DNA from: Styela clava
Lineage: Eukaryota; Chordata; Ascidiacea; Stolidobranchia; Styelidae
Reading direction: 5' to 3'
DNA: 64,000 nt
Assembly (NCBI RefSeq): GCF_964204865.1
Contig: NC_135262.1
Coordinates: forward strand, 5,456,001 to 5,520,000
Positions within the stretch are counted from its first letter, which is position 1; every line of letters begins with the position of its first letter. The position numbers were made by a program, and so were the translations under genes. Positions 44,001 through 52,562 of the stretch are shown piece by piece. The notes under the pieces are model-generated. The model saw only the letters and a program-made list of their open reading frames with translations. It did not search any database and had not been told where the DNA came from.

Positions 44001-45958
44001 TCGCAGATAATTGCAGTATATATTTTATATACCATGAGTCATGTTAACAGAATTAAATTAATACGGCAATAGTGGTATCGATGATGGATTTGAATATTTG
44101 CGCAACACAAAATCATCCTAGTGAAACGCCCATACTTTCAGATACCAGCCATTATCCAAATTATTTGCTAAAAAGCGGGATAAAGTATGAGTTATTTTTC
44201 CGGCTTGTGACAATTTTTTCGTGAGTACAAAAATACGAATCAAAAATTAATTATATTCGGGAACTTTACCACACATTTTAAGTCCGAAGATCGCCGTTGT
44301 ATGTTTGAGTAATAATACTTTTATTATTTTATAAATATGAAAATAGGAATCAAAAACTATTTATAATCGGGTAGTTTACCACACATTCTAAGTCCACAGA
44401 TCACCGTTGTATTTTGTAAATACGAAAATAGGAATCAAAAATTAATATTAATCGCGAGTTTGCCACACAATTTATGTCCACATAGTTTAGTTATTTTATA
44501 AATACGAATCCGAAATTATAATTGGGCAGTTTACAACGTATTTCATGTCCGCTAATACCCGTGGTATTTGGTATTAATACTTTCATTATTTTATCAATAT
44601 AAAAATAGGAATAAATATTTGATAAAATCGGTCAGTTTACCACACATTTATGTCCACAGATTGTCGATGCAACCATGAGTTACATTGAACAGAATTAAAT
44701 TAATGACATTTTAAATGCTGGTACCAGTCATGGATTGAATTATATTGCGCAATACAAAATCATCCTGGTAAAAGATTGATACTTTTAGCTATCGTTATCA
44801 GAATTATTCGCCAGAAATTATTTTCTAATAAATCGACTTGTTTTTCCAACTTGTGACAATTTATTGGATATCGTAACAATGACTGCTATAAATACCGTAT
44901 TTCCCCGGCTAATAAGTCCACATGGCAAATAGGACGATGTCTATTTTTAGCACTCCAAAAAGGGGTTTTTCCATATAGGCCTCCAATAAGACGGGTAGAA
45001 AAATTGTGTCCCTGTTGTTCAGTTATGCTGATATTATGCGCTAATAATTTTAAATGTTTAGAACCAGATCATGTTAGTTTGGTAGAATCATACTCACAGT
45101 ATTTACTATTTTTAACAATTGAGCGGTAAATTTAAGTTGTAAAGCGGCAATCATTTTGGACAACCTATTAACCCGAATGTTGAAATAATTTTGGAATGTG
45201 ATAAGTAATACACTGTACGTCCAAGGGTTATTTCACAGCTGTGTTTTCCTGTTGTGTTCTGCTGAATCGGCAAAACGAAAGGGTCACAAATCACTTTATC
45301 TCGGTGGCCTAGAAAAGCCACTTATTAGCCTGGAAATACGGTAATTGTCAATTTTTCGACGTAATGGAAATGGATTTGTAAATTAGAAGCCTCCTAGACG
45401 AATGTCGGCAATGTCCACCCACGCAAACGTGCAAATGTGTCGCAACACTATGCGACGTACGGTCGCACAGAATATAAACAATCAAAGTGCCGATTCTAAT
45501 TCACCGTCATTACAATACGTGAGACAGCGTAAAAAGTCGTTTGAAGATTCCCGTAAAACGAAACACCACGTTTACGGCGAAAAGTGGCTACTATTCGGAA
45601 TTATTCGAAAATCAGCCGAAAAAGTATTCGAATACTTTGATATTCGAATACATTCGAATATTCGATTCGTTTTGGACAACCCTGGTTACAGGTAATGAAG
45701 ATCATGAATGTTTTTATAAAATAACAATTAGATTTGATAACTGATATTCATAATTTTGAAATAATTCTGGATGAAATGTAACAAATCCAAGATTTAAATT
45801 AAATGGTAAATACAATATATGGAGATTTCAAGTAAATACAGCAAAAATGAATGTCCATAACAAAATTTTAACAGCTGTTCTATGACTAAAAATTTGAAAC
45901 TAACCTGACATTTTTCATCTGGACAAAATCCAGAATAAACTTTGTAATCCAACGACAT
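32064..45958 (-). CDS. VCPIP1: VCPIP1 (VCIP135), OTU-family deubiquitinase (16 exons)
   Basis: Exons in transcript order: 45958-45905, 43603-43478, 42591-42458, 41828-41674, 40025-39850, 39247-39080, 38579-38302, 38110-37924, 37560-37397, 36190-35962, 35538-35133, 34907-34769, 34035-33760, 33560-33358, 32834-32653, 32309-32064. They total 3,123 nt, 1,040 residues (human 1,222). VCPIP1 binds p97/VCP and, as a deubiquitinase, is needed for post-mitotic Golgi and ER reassembly; it also cleaves SPRTN ubiquitin. Seen: a possible zinc ribbon (C12-x4-C17, C32-x2-C35), VQGLSNYHCKLLSPLFTRYG (about 80-99), an OTU catalytic core with DGDGHC (Cys180), and WHALRDNL. The second half has NIHIFALANVLKRPIVLLDS and the catalytic His310 in SHNHFVPLVG. 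A second CCWC / CCGFKHFWEGKEY module, a ubiquitin-like fold (about 697-760, IKIRISTSDGRQ) and a low-complexity C-tail follow. It is shorter than human mainly in the N-terminal proline tract and C-tail. An in-frame ATG at 45994 would add 12 residues. Confidence 0.95.
32982..33187 (+). mobile_element. MITE family A copy in VCPIP1 intron 14
   Basis: From TGGTACTCCCGTAGTACTAC, through GGTTAGGGTTAGGCCATAAT and CATATTGGTACACAGTACAC, to CTTCTGGAACGCC. Full-length. Confidence 0.82.
34115..34328 (+). mobile_element. MITE family A copy in VCPIP1 intron 12
   Basis: From GGGACCCACGTAGTATATAT, through GGTCAGGGCTAGGCCGTAGT and TTGATGTAAAGTAGGCGAAC, to CATACTTCTGGAGCGCC. Full-length, useful as a family reference. 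Confidence 0.83.
36191..37396. other. VCPIP1 intron 9 content
   Basis: A 1.2-kb intron. Near 36282 there is GGGTTGGGTATGGTTAACCG followed by repeated GGTTAACA and TTAACCGTTTA words, which resembles one end of an inverted-repeat element, but no second end was identified. Positions 36590-36605 are a short AC-rich run. No coding signal is seen. Confidence 0.4.
37817..37830. mobile_element. hAT-like terminus in VCPIP1 intron 8
   Basis: TTTGCACACCCCTG, preceded by CCTGGCCCTCCTGTATTAAA, is the usual right end of a CAGGGGTGTGCAAAC-type hAT element. The left partner was not located, so only the end is reported. Confidence 0.4.
38794..38830. mobile_element. hAT-like left terminus in VCPIP1 intron 6
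   Basis: CAGGGGTTCTCAAACAGTGG followed by GCGCGCCCCAC is a hAT-type end similar to 11421 and 51045. No right end with the complementary sequence was found before the next exon at 39080, so this is a truncated copy. Confidence 0.5.
40252..40395 (-). mobile_element. tRNA-derived SINE, truncated copy in VCPIP1 intron 4
   Basis: It carries the body words GGCGAACCACCGCCTCTTGT, GGTATGGGGTTAGTTAG, GATGGACTTGATGGTGGAGG and GTAACCAACCAGCGGTTACA. The tRNA-like head is missing. Confidence 0.68.
40629..41475. mobile_element. Inverted-repeat element (40735-41369) flanked by about 95-bp direct repeats
   Basis: Left arm GGTCTTACTACTTACTGAAT, continuing ACAGCGCGAAACACCGCAAA and GAGCGCAAAACAG. The right arm (ending 41369) is its exact reverse complement over about 53 bp. 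Direct repeats at about 40630-40733 and 41377-41475 share TGTATATTTCAGCAAC, a long T run, and CACGATACATCATTTAATAA with GTGTGATGTGTGATAAATCG. The left arm is extended by degenerate 10-11-bp repeats of the CAGCGCAAAA type. A family A MITE (41060-41168) sits inside. Confidence 0.8.
41060..41168. mobile_element. Short palindromic member of MITE family A
   Basis: GGGACCTCCAGAAGTATGTG to GCACATACTTCTGGAGCACC, with the CACCAAGATGGCACACAACC arm. It is preceded by a short telomere-like word (TTAGGGTTAGGGTTAGG), which is part of the surrounding sequence and not a telomere. Confidence 0.78.
44224..44665. repeat. Five degenerate tandem units, about 80-120 bp each
   Basis: Each unit has an AATACGAAAATAGGAATCAA-type start, a CAGTTTACCACACATTT middle and a GTCCACAGATCACCGTTGTA end, with units beginning at about 44224, 44335, 44415, 44495 and 44598. 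Divergence between units is high. It lies inside the hAT-type element. Confidence 0.65.
44893..45342. mobile_element. Nested TIR element (MITE family B), 450 bp
   Basis: Left ACCGTATTTCCCCGGCTAAT then AAGTC; right end (reverse complement) ACCGTATTTCCAGGCTAATA then AGTGG. It shares the ACCGTRTTTC..C..AATAAG ending with 10880-11228 and is inserted in the hAT-type element. Confidence 0.75.
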
Positions 45959-46633
45959 TGTCACATATTGATACTGGATATAATTATATAACAATTTACA
46001 CTAAAAAACATGATTGAGTGATGATATGCTTTCAAAACATGAACGAATCAAAGACTTAGCAGAGAGTAAAATGGAAATTGGCACCGAGAAGTATAGAGAC
46101 AAGTAACAAGAGACATTAGTTAAAACTAAAGTTGTAATTCAGTATGCAATAAATCATTACAAAAAAGGTTCTATTGAGTTATAATTATAATGTTCCAAAA
46201 AGAATCAAAAGTTGAAGCATTACTAAATAAGCCTGCTGAAAAAAGATACTGTGTAGCTCTTAATAAAACTTCCGTAATGATCAATCAGATTTTATTACAA
46301 TCAACTAGTAAGACGTGAGTCAATATTCATAATGACTTGAGTCTATCCATTGAAAGGACTCAACTTGACTCAGTTATAGAAACCGATTTGACTGTGCAGT
46401 GGTTGAATTGACTTATCAGTTCCATGACTCCCGATCTTAAATTTTGAAATTCATTGACTCAAATACACAACTACGTCAAAAATTATGATTATTATTCACT
46501 AAAAACAATATTGAATCTTTAATTTATTTGGTCCCCATAGCTTATATCCATAATTAACTTCATAACATATAGTCTCCATAACTTGTATCATTACTTACAA
46601 CCACCAAATCATTCATTCATTATTTTATTTCGT
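45959..46633. other. RCL1-VCPIP1 spacer
   Basis: 675 bp between the RCL1 stop and the VCPIP1 start, both on the minus strand. It holds the RCL1 3' UTR, a candidate poly(A) signal (46523-46528) and the VCPIP1 promoter. AT-rich; nothing else is recognisable. Confidence 0.5.
46523..46528 (-). terminator. Candidate RCL1 poly(A) signal
   Basis: AATAAA on the minus strand about 106 nt after the RCL1 stop. Another AATAAA at 46624-46629 is only a few nt past the stop and is a less likely signal. Confidence 0.4.
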
Positions 46634-47746
46634 TTATCTCATAGTTTTGCTGATATTAGAGTATCCAATCCCAACACAAGTCATTATAACTTTATCACCG
46701 CCCATCCTCCCCCCTTTTTCATCATGATCAAACGTTTTTGTTTCAAGTTTAAACATTACTTGGAAAAAATCTCTTATGTGTCTTAGCAATTCTATTGTGT
46801 AGTCCGTTAAAGAACCAACCATCAATTTAGAAACATCTTGCTCGCAAAGAACCATGAATAAAGCTGCTAGTCCTTGATTTACAGAGTCCACACATCCTCC
46901 GTTGAATATTTCTTCGAGCAAATCGTTTGCAGTTTTTGTGCCTAATTCTTCAGGAATAACAGGTTCACCCTGCCCTTTGGGATTTGATGAATTTTCCACG
47001 GCTAAAACAACACCTGTTGTGGTTTCCGCGGTTAGTACGATTCCAAATCCAGGAGATTTCCCAGCAGCATTTCCTTTCAAATGATCAGCATAAATATAAA
47101 TATCAGGCAAATAAGTATTTAACACAGACCTTGATGATTCTATAACACGATTTGGAATTTGTGGAGAAACATTTGATGCAAAAGCAGTACCACGTATCCG
47201 TTTTATTTTTCCTTGGTCGAAAAACTGAAGGGGTCTTAATTTTCTTGGATTTGGACATTGAAAAAACACCTCACCTCCCCCTTCAGGGGCAAATCCTCGC
47301 TTAATAACTTTGAGTTCCAGGTCATCAAGCACTCCGAACATTCGCATGACTGGTAAGCTTGTCAATCTATAAAAATCAACTGTCGGATCAGATGAATCAT
47401 TGGTTACTCCACGAAGCGTCGCTTTAACCCTTTCTTTACAAAATGGTGCAAGGAAGAATATAACCTCTAATAAGTAACTGATGGAACGCTGAGGGTTACA
47501 ATCATGATCTATCACCCCACCTATTAACAATCCAGGCCTAAAGATTAAAGTAGTTCCAGTGACATTGATTTTCGTTGTGGTTCCATTTGTAATTTTTTCC
47601 AGAAATCTAAGAAGATTAGCTTCGTATTCATTCAAACCAGGACTCTCGCTGTTGTCTCTGATCGAGGAAATACGAACAGGTTTTCCACTAAGAATTGACA
47701 GAACCAATCGTTGTCGCAAGTAATTTGCTCCGACATATTCTAACAT
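46634..47746 (-). CDS. RCL1: RCL1, RNA 3'-terminal phosphate cyclase-like protein (single exon)
   Basis: 370 residues (human 373). RCL1 is a nucleolar U3 snoRNP-associated factor that carries the Bms1 GTPase into the small-subunit processome for 18S rRNA cleavages at A0-A2. It has the RtcA fold but lacks cyclase activity. Seen: the start MLEYVGANYLRQRLVLS, LLRFLEKITNGTTTKIN, GTTLIFRPGLLIGG, DHDCNPQRSISYLLE, LRGVTNDSSDPTVDF, PEGGGEVFF, GKIKRIRGTAFA, PDIYIYADHLKG, KSPGFG and the ending GGDKVIMTCVGIGYSN. The open frame extends 28 codons upstream to 47830 with a hydrophobic stretch. I reject that extension because the family starts at this MLEYVG-type position. The gene is intronless and lies 0.68 kb upstream of VCPIP1 on the same strand. 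Confidence 0.96.
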   Translation of the reverse strand: MLEYVGANYLRQRLVLSILSGKPVRISSIRDNSESPGLNEYEANLLRFLEKITNGTTTKINVTGTTLIFRPGLLIGGVIDHDCNPQRSISYLLEVIFFLAPFCKERVKATLRGVTNDSSDPTVDFYRLTSLPVMRMFGVLDDLELKVIKRGFAPEGGGEVFFQCPNPRKLRPLQFFDQGKIKRIRGTAFASNVSPQIPNRVIESSRSVLNTYLPDIYIYADHLKGNAAGKSPGFGIVLTAETTTGVVLAVENSSNPKGQGEPVIPEELGTKTANDLLEEIFNGGCVDSVNQGLAALFMVLCEQDVSKLMVGSLTDYTIELLRHIRDFFQVMFKLETKTFDHDEKGGRMGGDKVIMTCVGIGYSNISKTMR

Positions 47747-47906
47747 TTTAAACCAGTTTAGTGAACAGATTAGAAATGTAAATTCTGAGAATAAAAAAAG
47801 AGAAAGGTACCCTATTAACCAAGAATACAATGCAGAACTGACACTGCCATACAGGAGTTGTCATATTATATTACTAGTTAAAAATATTCTTGTCTATCAA
47901 AGCAAT

Positions 47907-48569
47907 ATATCGCCGGATGAGAACAGAACAGGCCTAAGTCACAATTTTGAGTTTTGAGAAAAACGCAAAAAACAATTTGGAATTTTTTTATTTTCGACTT
48001 TCTAGATATTCACACTTAGTAAAAACCTGAGCTCTGAGTATTTTGATGTAGATGTCAATATCTTTGTAATCAATATTTTTTGGCACTTCAGCTTTAATTC
48101 CTTCCTGCTTTTTTAACCCCATAATGGACTTTGGCCCATTCTGTTCTCAACAACTTCTGAATTTTTTTGTATGGGATGCAAGGTAAAACAAGGTGACTTA
48201 GGCCTACGTTGCACTGAAGAAATTTTTAGGGATGCAAGTTTCGGACATTTCATTTCTGATGTTCATGCCCATCATATTGGAACTTGGGACTATCTTTTTT
48301 CAGTATTTTGGGGTTTTGAGCCATGCTCTACAAGGTGGTGGTCTTGAAATTCTCAATTTTCATAATATTAAAAATTTTAGCTGGACTTAGGTCCATTCTG
48401 TTCTTAACTTCTACAGTCCTAAGTCCAGCTAAAACTTTTATTATTGAGAAATTCAGGATTTCAAGACCACCACCTTGTAGAGCATGGCTCAAAACCCCAA
48501 AATATTGAAAAAAGTGAATTTTGCAAAAATGTGACTTAGGAGGCCCCTTCTGTTCTCATCCGGCGATAT
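47907..48569. mobile_element. Inverted-repeat element with a long internal hairpin
   Basis: Ends: left ATATCGCCGGATGAGAACAG, right its complement, both continuing through AAC/AAG to a GGCC..AAGTCAC word. Inside, arms 48294-48391 and 48417-48514 are close reverse complements (for example CCATGCTCTACAAGGTGGTG / CACCACCTTGTAGAGCATGG) around a 25-nt loop. No ORF. It lies about 160 bp upstream of the RCL1 start. Confidence 0.85.
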
Positions 48570-49199
48570 GTTGTACAGTATGATATATATAACAGAGGCT
48601 TGCTCTCAAGGTCAAAATTGACTAGGTACGGTATAGCTGCATAGCGAGCAACTGATTCATGCGTAAAAAGAGCTTGAAACAGAAACAGTGCAAACTGGCA
48701 GAACAAAACCAATATTCTACCCATTCCAACACTCAGACTAGTCATATACACACACACCATCTTTCAAACGATGTAAACAGCTAAAATAACCATTTCGGTT
48801 TCTTCATAATCATAATCACATTCCCCACGAACTAAAATGTTGTAGCATACGAGACCCGACACACTGACAAAGAGGAACATAATATGAAAGCCCTTGAAAG
48901 ACGCTGTCCACTACCGCCACCAGCGTGGGAATTTTAGCCAGGCATGTGTGAGAAAGCAAAGCTACTGCCATCCAAATCGTTATTCTTGGGAGTATCTGGC
49001 ACTGTGGTCGAAGGTTCTAAGTTGAAATTGTATTTTATAATAGTTTAGGATTAAAATAAGGACCTCTGGGTCTAGACCGTGCGCGAAGAGTTGCGCTGGC
49101 ATTCCAAAAAAATGGCTGGAAACTCCCCATGATGGGAATGATTTCGGGAGTAGATTAGGAATTTTGAAATCGGGGATTATATTCAACAATTCGGTGGAT

Positions 49200-50655
49200 A
49201 AATACGGAAAAAAGTGACCGAACTTCGTTCGTTTTATGATCCGACTACGTCTTTTTATTTTTACTTCTGTTTTCTCTGGATTTATTTTTTTTGCCCTATT
49301 TTTCTTCTTTATTTCGTATTTTCTATCTACTTACGTGTACTGCGTGTATTTTCTATCTACTTACGTGTACTGCGTGTCTGCGCTCTGGCCCGTCTTGGTT
49401 CCATTTTTTACTCACCTTCTTCGCCTGTCGATCGCAATGCCTTCTGGACCGCAGCATCGATCGGTCTTTCCATCCCATCCTTCGATGGATTTGATTTGTT
49501 CTTGAGGACCAGGTTGTGTACCAGGTAAGGGAGTTCAGGATATGCGCGACTCTTGGTGCGCTATCTTGTTTTAATTCCTTCCTTCTTATTTTGTCTTAAT
49601 CCTATCTTACCTCTGAATTTTATTTTATTTATTAATTTGTTACCTTCTTTTTTTCCTTTTCCTGCTGCATCGCATCCTGCTTTTTCTTTCTTCTATCCCT
49701 CTTTGGGGGTTACTGAAGGAGTTCCGCCTTCTTGTCCGCACTTTCCAATTCTTCATATTTTTCAGCCTCTAGGTTTTCTTCTAATCCCTCACTCTTTCTT
49801 TTTTTTTTTTTACACCCTCACATGCTGCCAACCGTTTTTCCCTACAGTTTTTTTCTCTGCTGCTGCCATCACAGTCTTTCTTTTCACCCTCATCACAGTA
49901 CACCTTTTTTCCTTGCTGAATTTGCTTTTTCCCTCTTGGGTTCTTCTCTCACAGCCCCTTCGCCGTTTCTGCTGCCCATTCGGTTTTCTTCTCATCCTCA
50001 TGTTGCCCACCGTTTTCCCCTACAGTTTCTCTAAGTATCCCTGCGGCTGCTCATCGGGGCTTTTTTCCCTTTCTTTGGGATCCTTATTCTTATCAGTCTT
50101 TTTCTTTTCACCCTCCTTCCTGCCCCATCGTTGCTTTCTTTCCCCTTTCTTCGATCCCTGTTTGTTCATTTTCTTTTCACCCTCATGCTGCCCACCGTTT
50201 TTCCCTACAGTTTCTCTTCTTTCCGTTTCCCTTTCTTTTCACCATCATGCTGCCCACCGTTTTCCCTACAGTTTCTCTGCTGCTGCTCATTGGGCTTTTT
50301 CTTCGATCCCTTTCTGATCCTTTCTTTTCACCCTCTCCTGCGCCCGGCCTTCTTGGTCTTGCTCACCTTCTTCGCCTGTTCGTCTCGTCTTTTTGTCCGC
50401 GGCCCTTCGTTGCTCCCTGCCTGCCCTCCTTTATTTCTATACCTCTCTTACTGCCATCCGTATTTTTCCTTCTGTTTCTGTTTTTATTTTCTATTTTGTC
50501 GTAGGGCCCTGTTCACTTTCTCTATTTTGTTTTGATCTACCTCATCTATTTTTATTCATTCTGGCTTGGGGACTTGTACCTCCTGCAGGGTTCGAACCCA
50601 GCCTTGGTGCTTTACCGTACCTACACGCTTCCTTTGCGCCACAGCTTCTGACGAA
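49200..50655 (-). repeat. Pyrimidine-rich block with tRNA-like head; possible composite SINE or satellite
   Basis: The plus strand is very rich in C and T for about 1.3 kb. Minus-strand reading starts near 50655 with a tRNA-like promoter: A-box-like TGTGGCGCAAAGGAAGCG and an exact B box GGTTCGAACCC. The body contains at least four copies of a unit built on CATGCTGCCCACCGTTTT, then CCCTACAGTTTCTCT (near 49820, 50000, 50190 and 50245). A 30-bp tandem duplication lies at 49321-49377. A 254-codon plus frame across it is low-complexity Phe/Ser/Leu/Pro and unlikely to be a gene. Confidence 0.6.
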
Positions 50656-50814
50656 GATGTGAGGGATCAAAACCTTAATTAATTAGCAACGTCACGCTTG
50701 GCAACCCTCTGCTATTTACTTCGACAATTAACAGGCTGCGTTGATCAAGACACGTGCATTCATAAACCATGGTTTTAACTTCACGTCTCACTGTTGGCAT
50801 CGTCATTGGGAAAT

Positions 50815-51031
50815 ACGGTGACCGTACATTTGAACCCATACATTTGCGCCCGTATATCCGCGGGATCAATCTATATGAGGGTTATAAAATCCATAGGTTA
50901 GGGTTAGTATGGGTTCAAATATCCGCAAAAAAAACATTTCCATAGGTGCAATAGTATGCAGGTGCAATTGTCGTGGGTTCAAATTACGGGTTCAAATGTA
51001 CGTGGGTTCAAATGTGAGCGAACCGGAAATA
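50815..51031. repeat. TTTGAACCCA-type inverted repeat element
   Basis: The left end contains CGTACATTTGAACCCATACA; the right end has four copies of the complement (GGGTTCAAAT). Flanks AAATAC at about 50811 and 51027 could be a 6-bp target duplication. The element abuts the first hAT-type element. Confidence 0.55.
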
Positions 51032-51044
51032 CACTTATCTAGAG

Positions 51045-52554
51045 CAGGGGTTCTCAAACTTTTGGTGTTGCGGAGCCCTTGAAAAGGTTAACTATTATTC
51101 ACGGAGCCCCGAAATAAATGTTAAAATTGTTTCTTTCGGATTAATATTCCTGAGCAAGTTAAAAGTACTTTACTCAATTTAAATGCTGAACCTTTTTTGA
51201 AACGGTTAATACAAGTCATAAAAAAATCTAAATTTCAAACATAAATTATATATACTAAAGCTGTAAATTTGACACTTGACAAACATGGTCGAATCTTTTC
51301 CCTTTTGACATGTTTGGAAGACTTAAAAGGCCGCTAATAATGTGCGCGATTGCATTTTGTTACAATCGCCGATTTTTCCTCAGCATGGCGTGTTTTTGAA
51401 CCTTTAAACATCTTCACGCCGGTGTTTATTCTCCCTGATTCAAATTTCTTTCTGCATATACATGTATTGTTACACAATGACGACGTTAATGGCTTTTGTG
51501 TTCTCGTGGGGAATTATGAGTTCAATGTGAAAAACATGTTACCATATTATAGTCATCGGCGACGAAATGCTAAAAATAATAATTAATAAAGAGATAAATC
51601 TGCAACTCAAATTTCTTGATTAAAAAGCGGCATTCTGAAATATTAAAACTAAAACTTAAAATGGAAGATCACACGTTTGGTTTCAGCAGACTCACCTAGG
51701 ATTGAAAACGCTTTTATAGACATTGCAAATCACAGAATTTGGTGTTATGTTAGGTTTTCATTGTAGTAACTGCGAAATCGAAACACAAGTCAATTGTGCG
51801 CGCGATGTAGGCCTACCTTTTTTTCCCTTTTTGAAACTACCGACGGAGCCGCACGCAATCAATTGTGCGCGCAATCCGCGATGTACCTTTTTTCATTCTG
51901 AAACTACCGACGGAGCCGAATGCAATAAAATAAATTTCAATTGTTCGTATTTTGCCCAGACATTGTGTTTTTTTAAAGGGCGATATCTTGCTTAAAAATA
52001 ATCTCAAGTGCGAAAGAACAAATCAAGTTTGACAAATCCCAATATCGCAAAAATACGACTCCAATTTATTGATAGTTGGCAGTTTATCACATATTTTATG
52101 TTATTTCAGAATAATATTCTTCCATTTTAGTAATCCTAATAGTAATCTCGAATCAAACGTGAGTAACGATGAGCACAATTACATTATAACGACGAGACAC
52201 GTTAAATGCTCGCATTGGTCATGGATTGAATATTTCACACAACAGAAATCTCGTTATACGTTTTTTTTAATCGCGAAGAATGTTGCGCGGTAATTTCCGA
52301 TTCCAATTTTGAACCACCTCCCTCTTAAGAATCCTGGCTGCGCTCCTGCTTATAAATAATGTCATTTTTTAATTCAGCCTCTTTGCCATATTTCGAGGCC
52401 ATATTGTTGTCAGATTTTATCAAAGCTGTTATTGCTTCTTTAAACAGTTACAAAATTAGTCAGTATTTTGAAAAGTAATCGAATAGCTCGCGGAGCCCCC
52501 GGGTTCCTCTCGCGGAGCCCTGGGGCTCCGTACGGAGCACTTTGAGAACCTATG
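51045..52554 (+). mobile_element. hAT-type element 1 of cluster
   Basis: 1,510 bp. Left end CAGGGGTTCTCAAACTTTTG then GTGTTGCGGAGCCC; right end GGAGCACTTTGAGAACCTATG. ATCTAGAG flanks it at 51037-51044 and 52555-52562. The interior shares blocks with elements 2 and 3 (GACAAACAT, GACGACGTTAATGG-like, CTGAAACTACCGACGGAGCC, GATGAGCACAATTACATTAT). No transposase frame survives. The sub-terminal GGAGCCC/GGGCTCC words occur at both ends. Confidence 0.87.
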
Positions 52555-52562
52555 ATCTAGAG

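Larger units (their letters stand above)
43813..45684. mobile_element. hAT-type non-autonomous element, 1.87 kb, with exact 8-bp target duplication
   Basis: Left end CAGGGATGGCCAAAACCGAA, right end (reverse complement) CAGGGTTGTCCAAAACGAAT. Flanking GTTACAGG at 43805-43812 and 45685-45692 is an exact 8-bp target duplication. The interior has no transposase frame. It contains five degenerate tandem units (44224-44665) and a nested TIR element (44893-45342). It lies in VCPIP1 intron 1. Confidence 0.9.

Noticed and set aside
45402..45695. 97-codon plus-strand ORF
   Set aside because: Lies in the right end of the hAT-type element, including its terminal repeat; Tyr/Ile/Arg-rich translation of an ATTCGAATA-type repeat.
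47747..47830. 28-codon N-terminal extension of RCL1
   Set aside because: Hydrophobic, not present in the family; the conserved protein starts at 47746.
49553..50317. 254-codon plus-strand ORF
   Set aside because: Low-complexity Phe/Ser/Leu/Pro sequence caused by the C/T-rich repeat block; overlapping frames are similarly open and no domain is visible.
50565..50655. tRNA gene on the minus strand
   Set aside because: A and B boxes are present but the acceptor and anticodon arms do not pair convincingly, and the sequence continues into a repeat body; better read as a SINE-like head.
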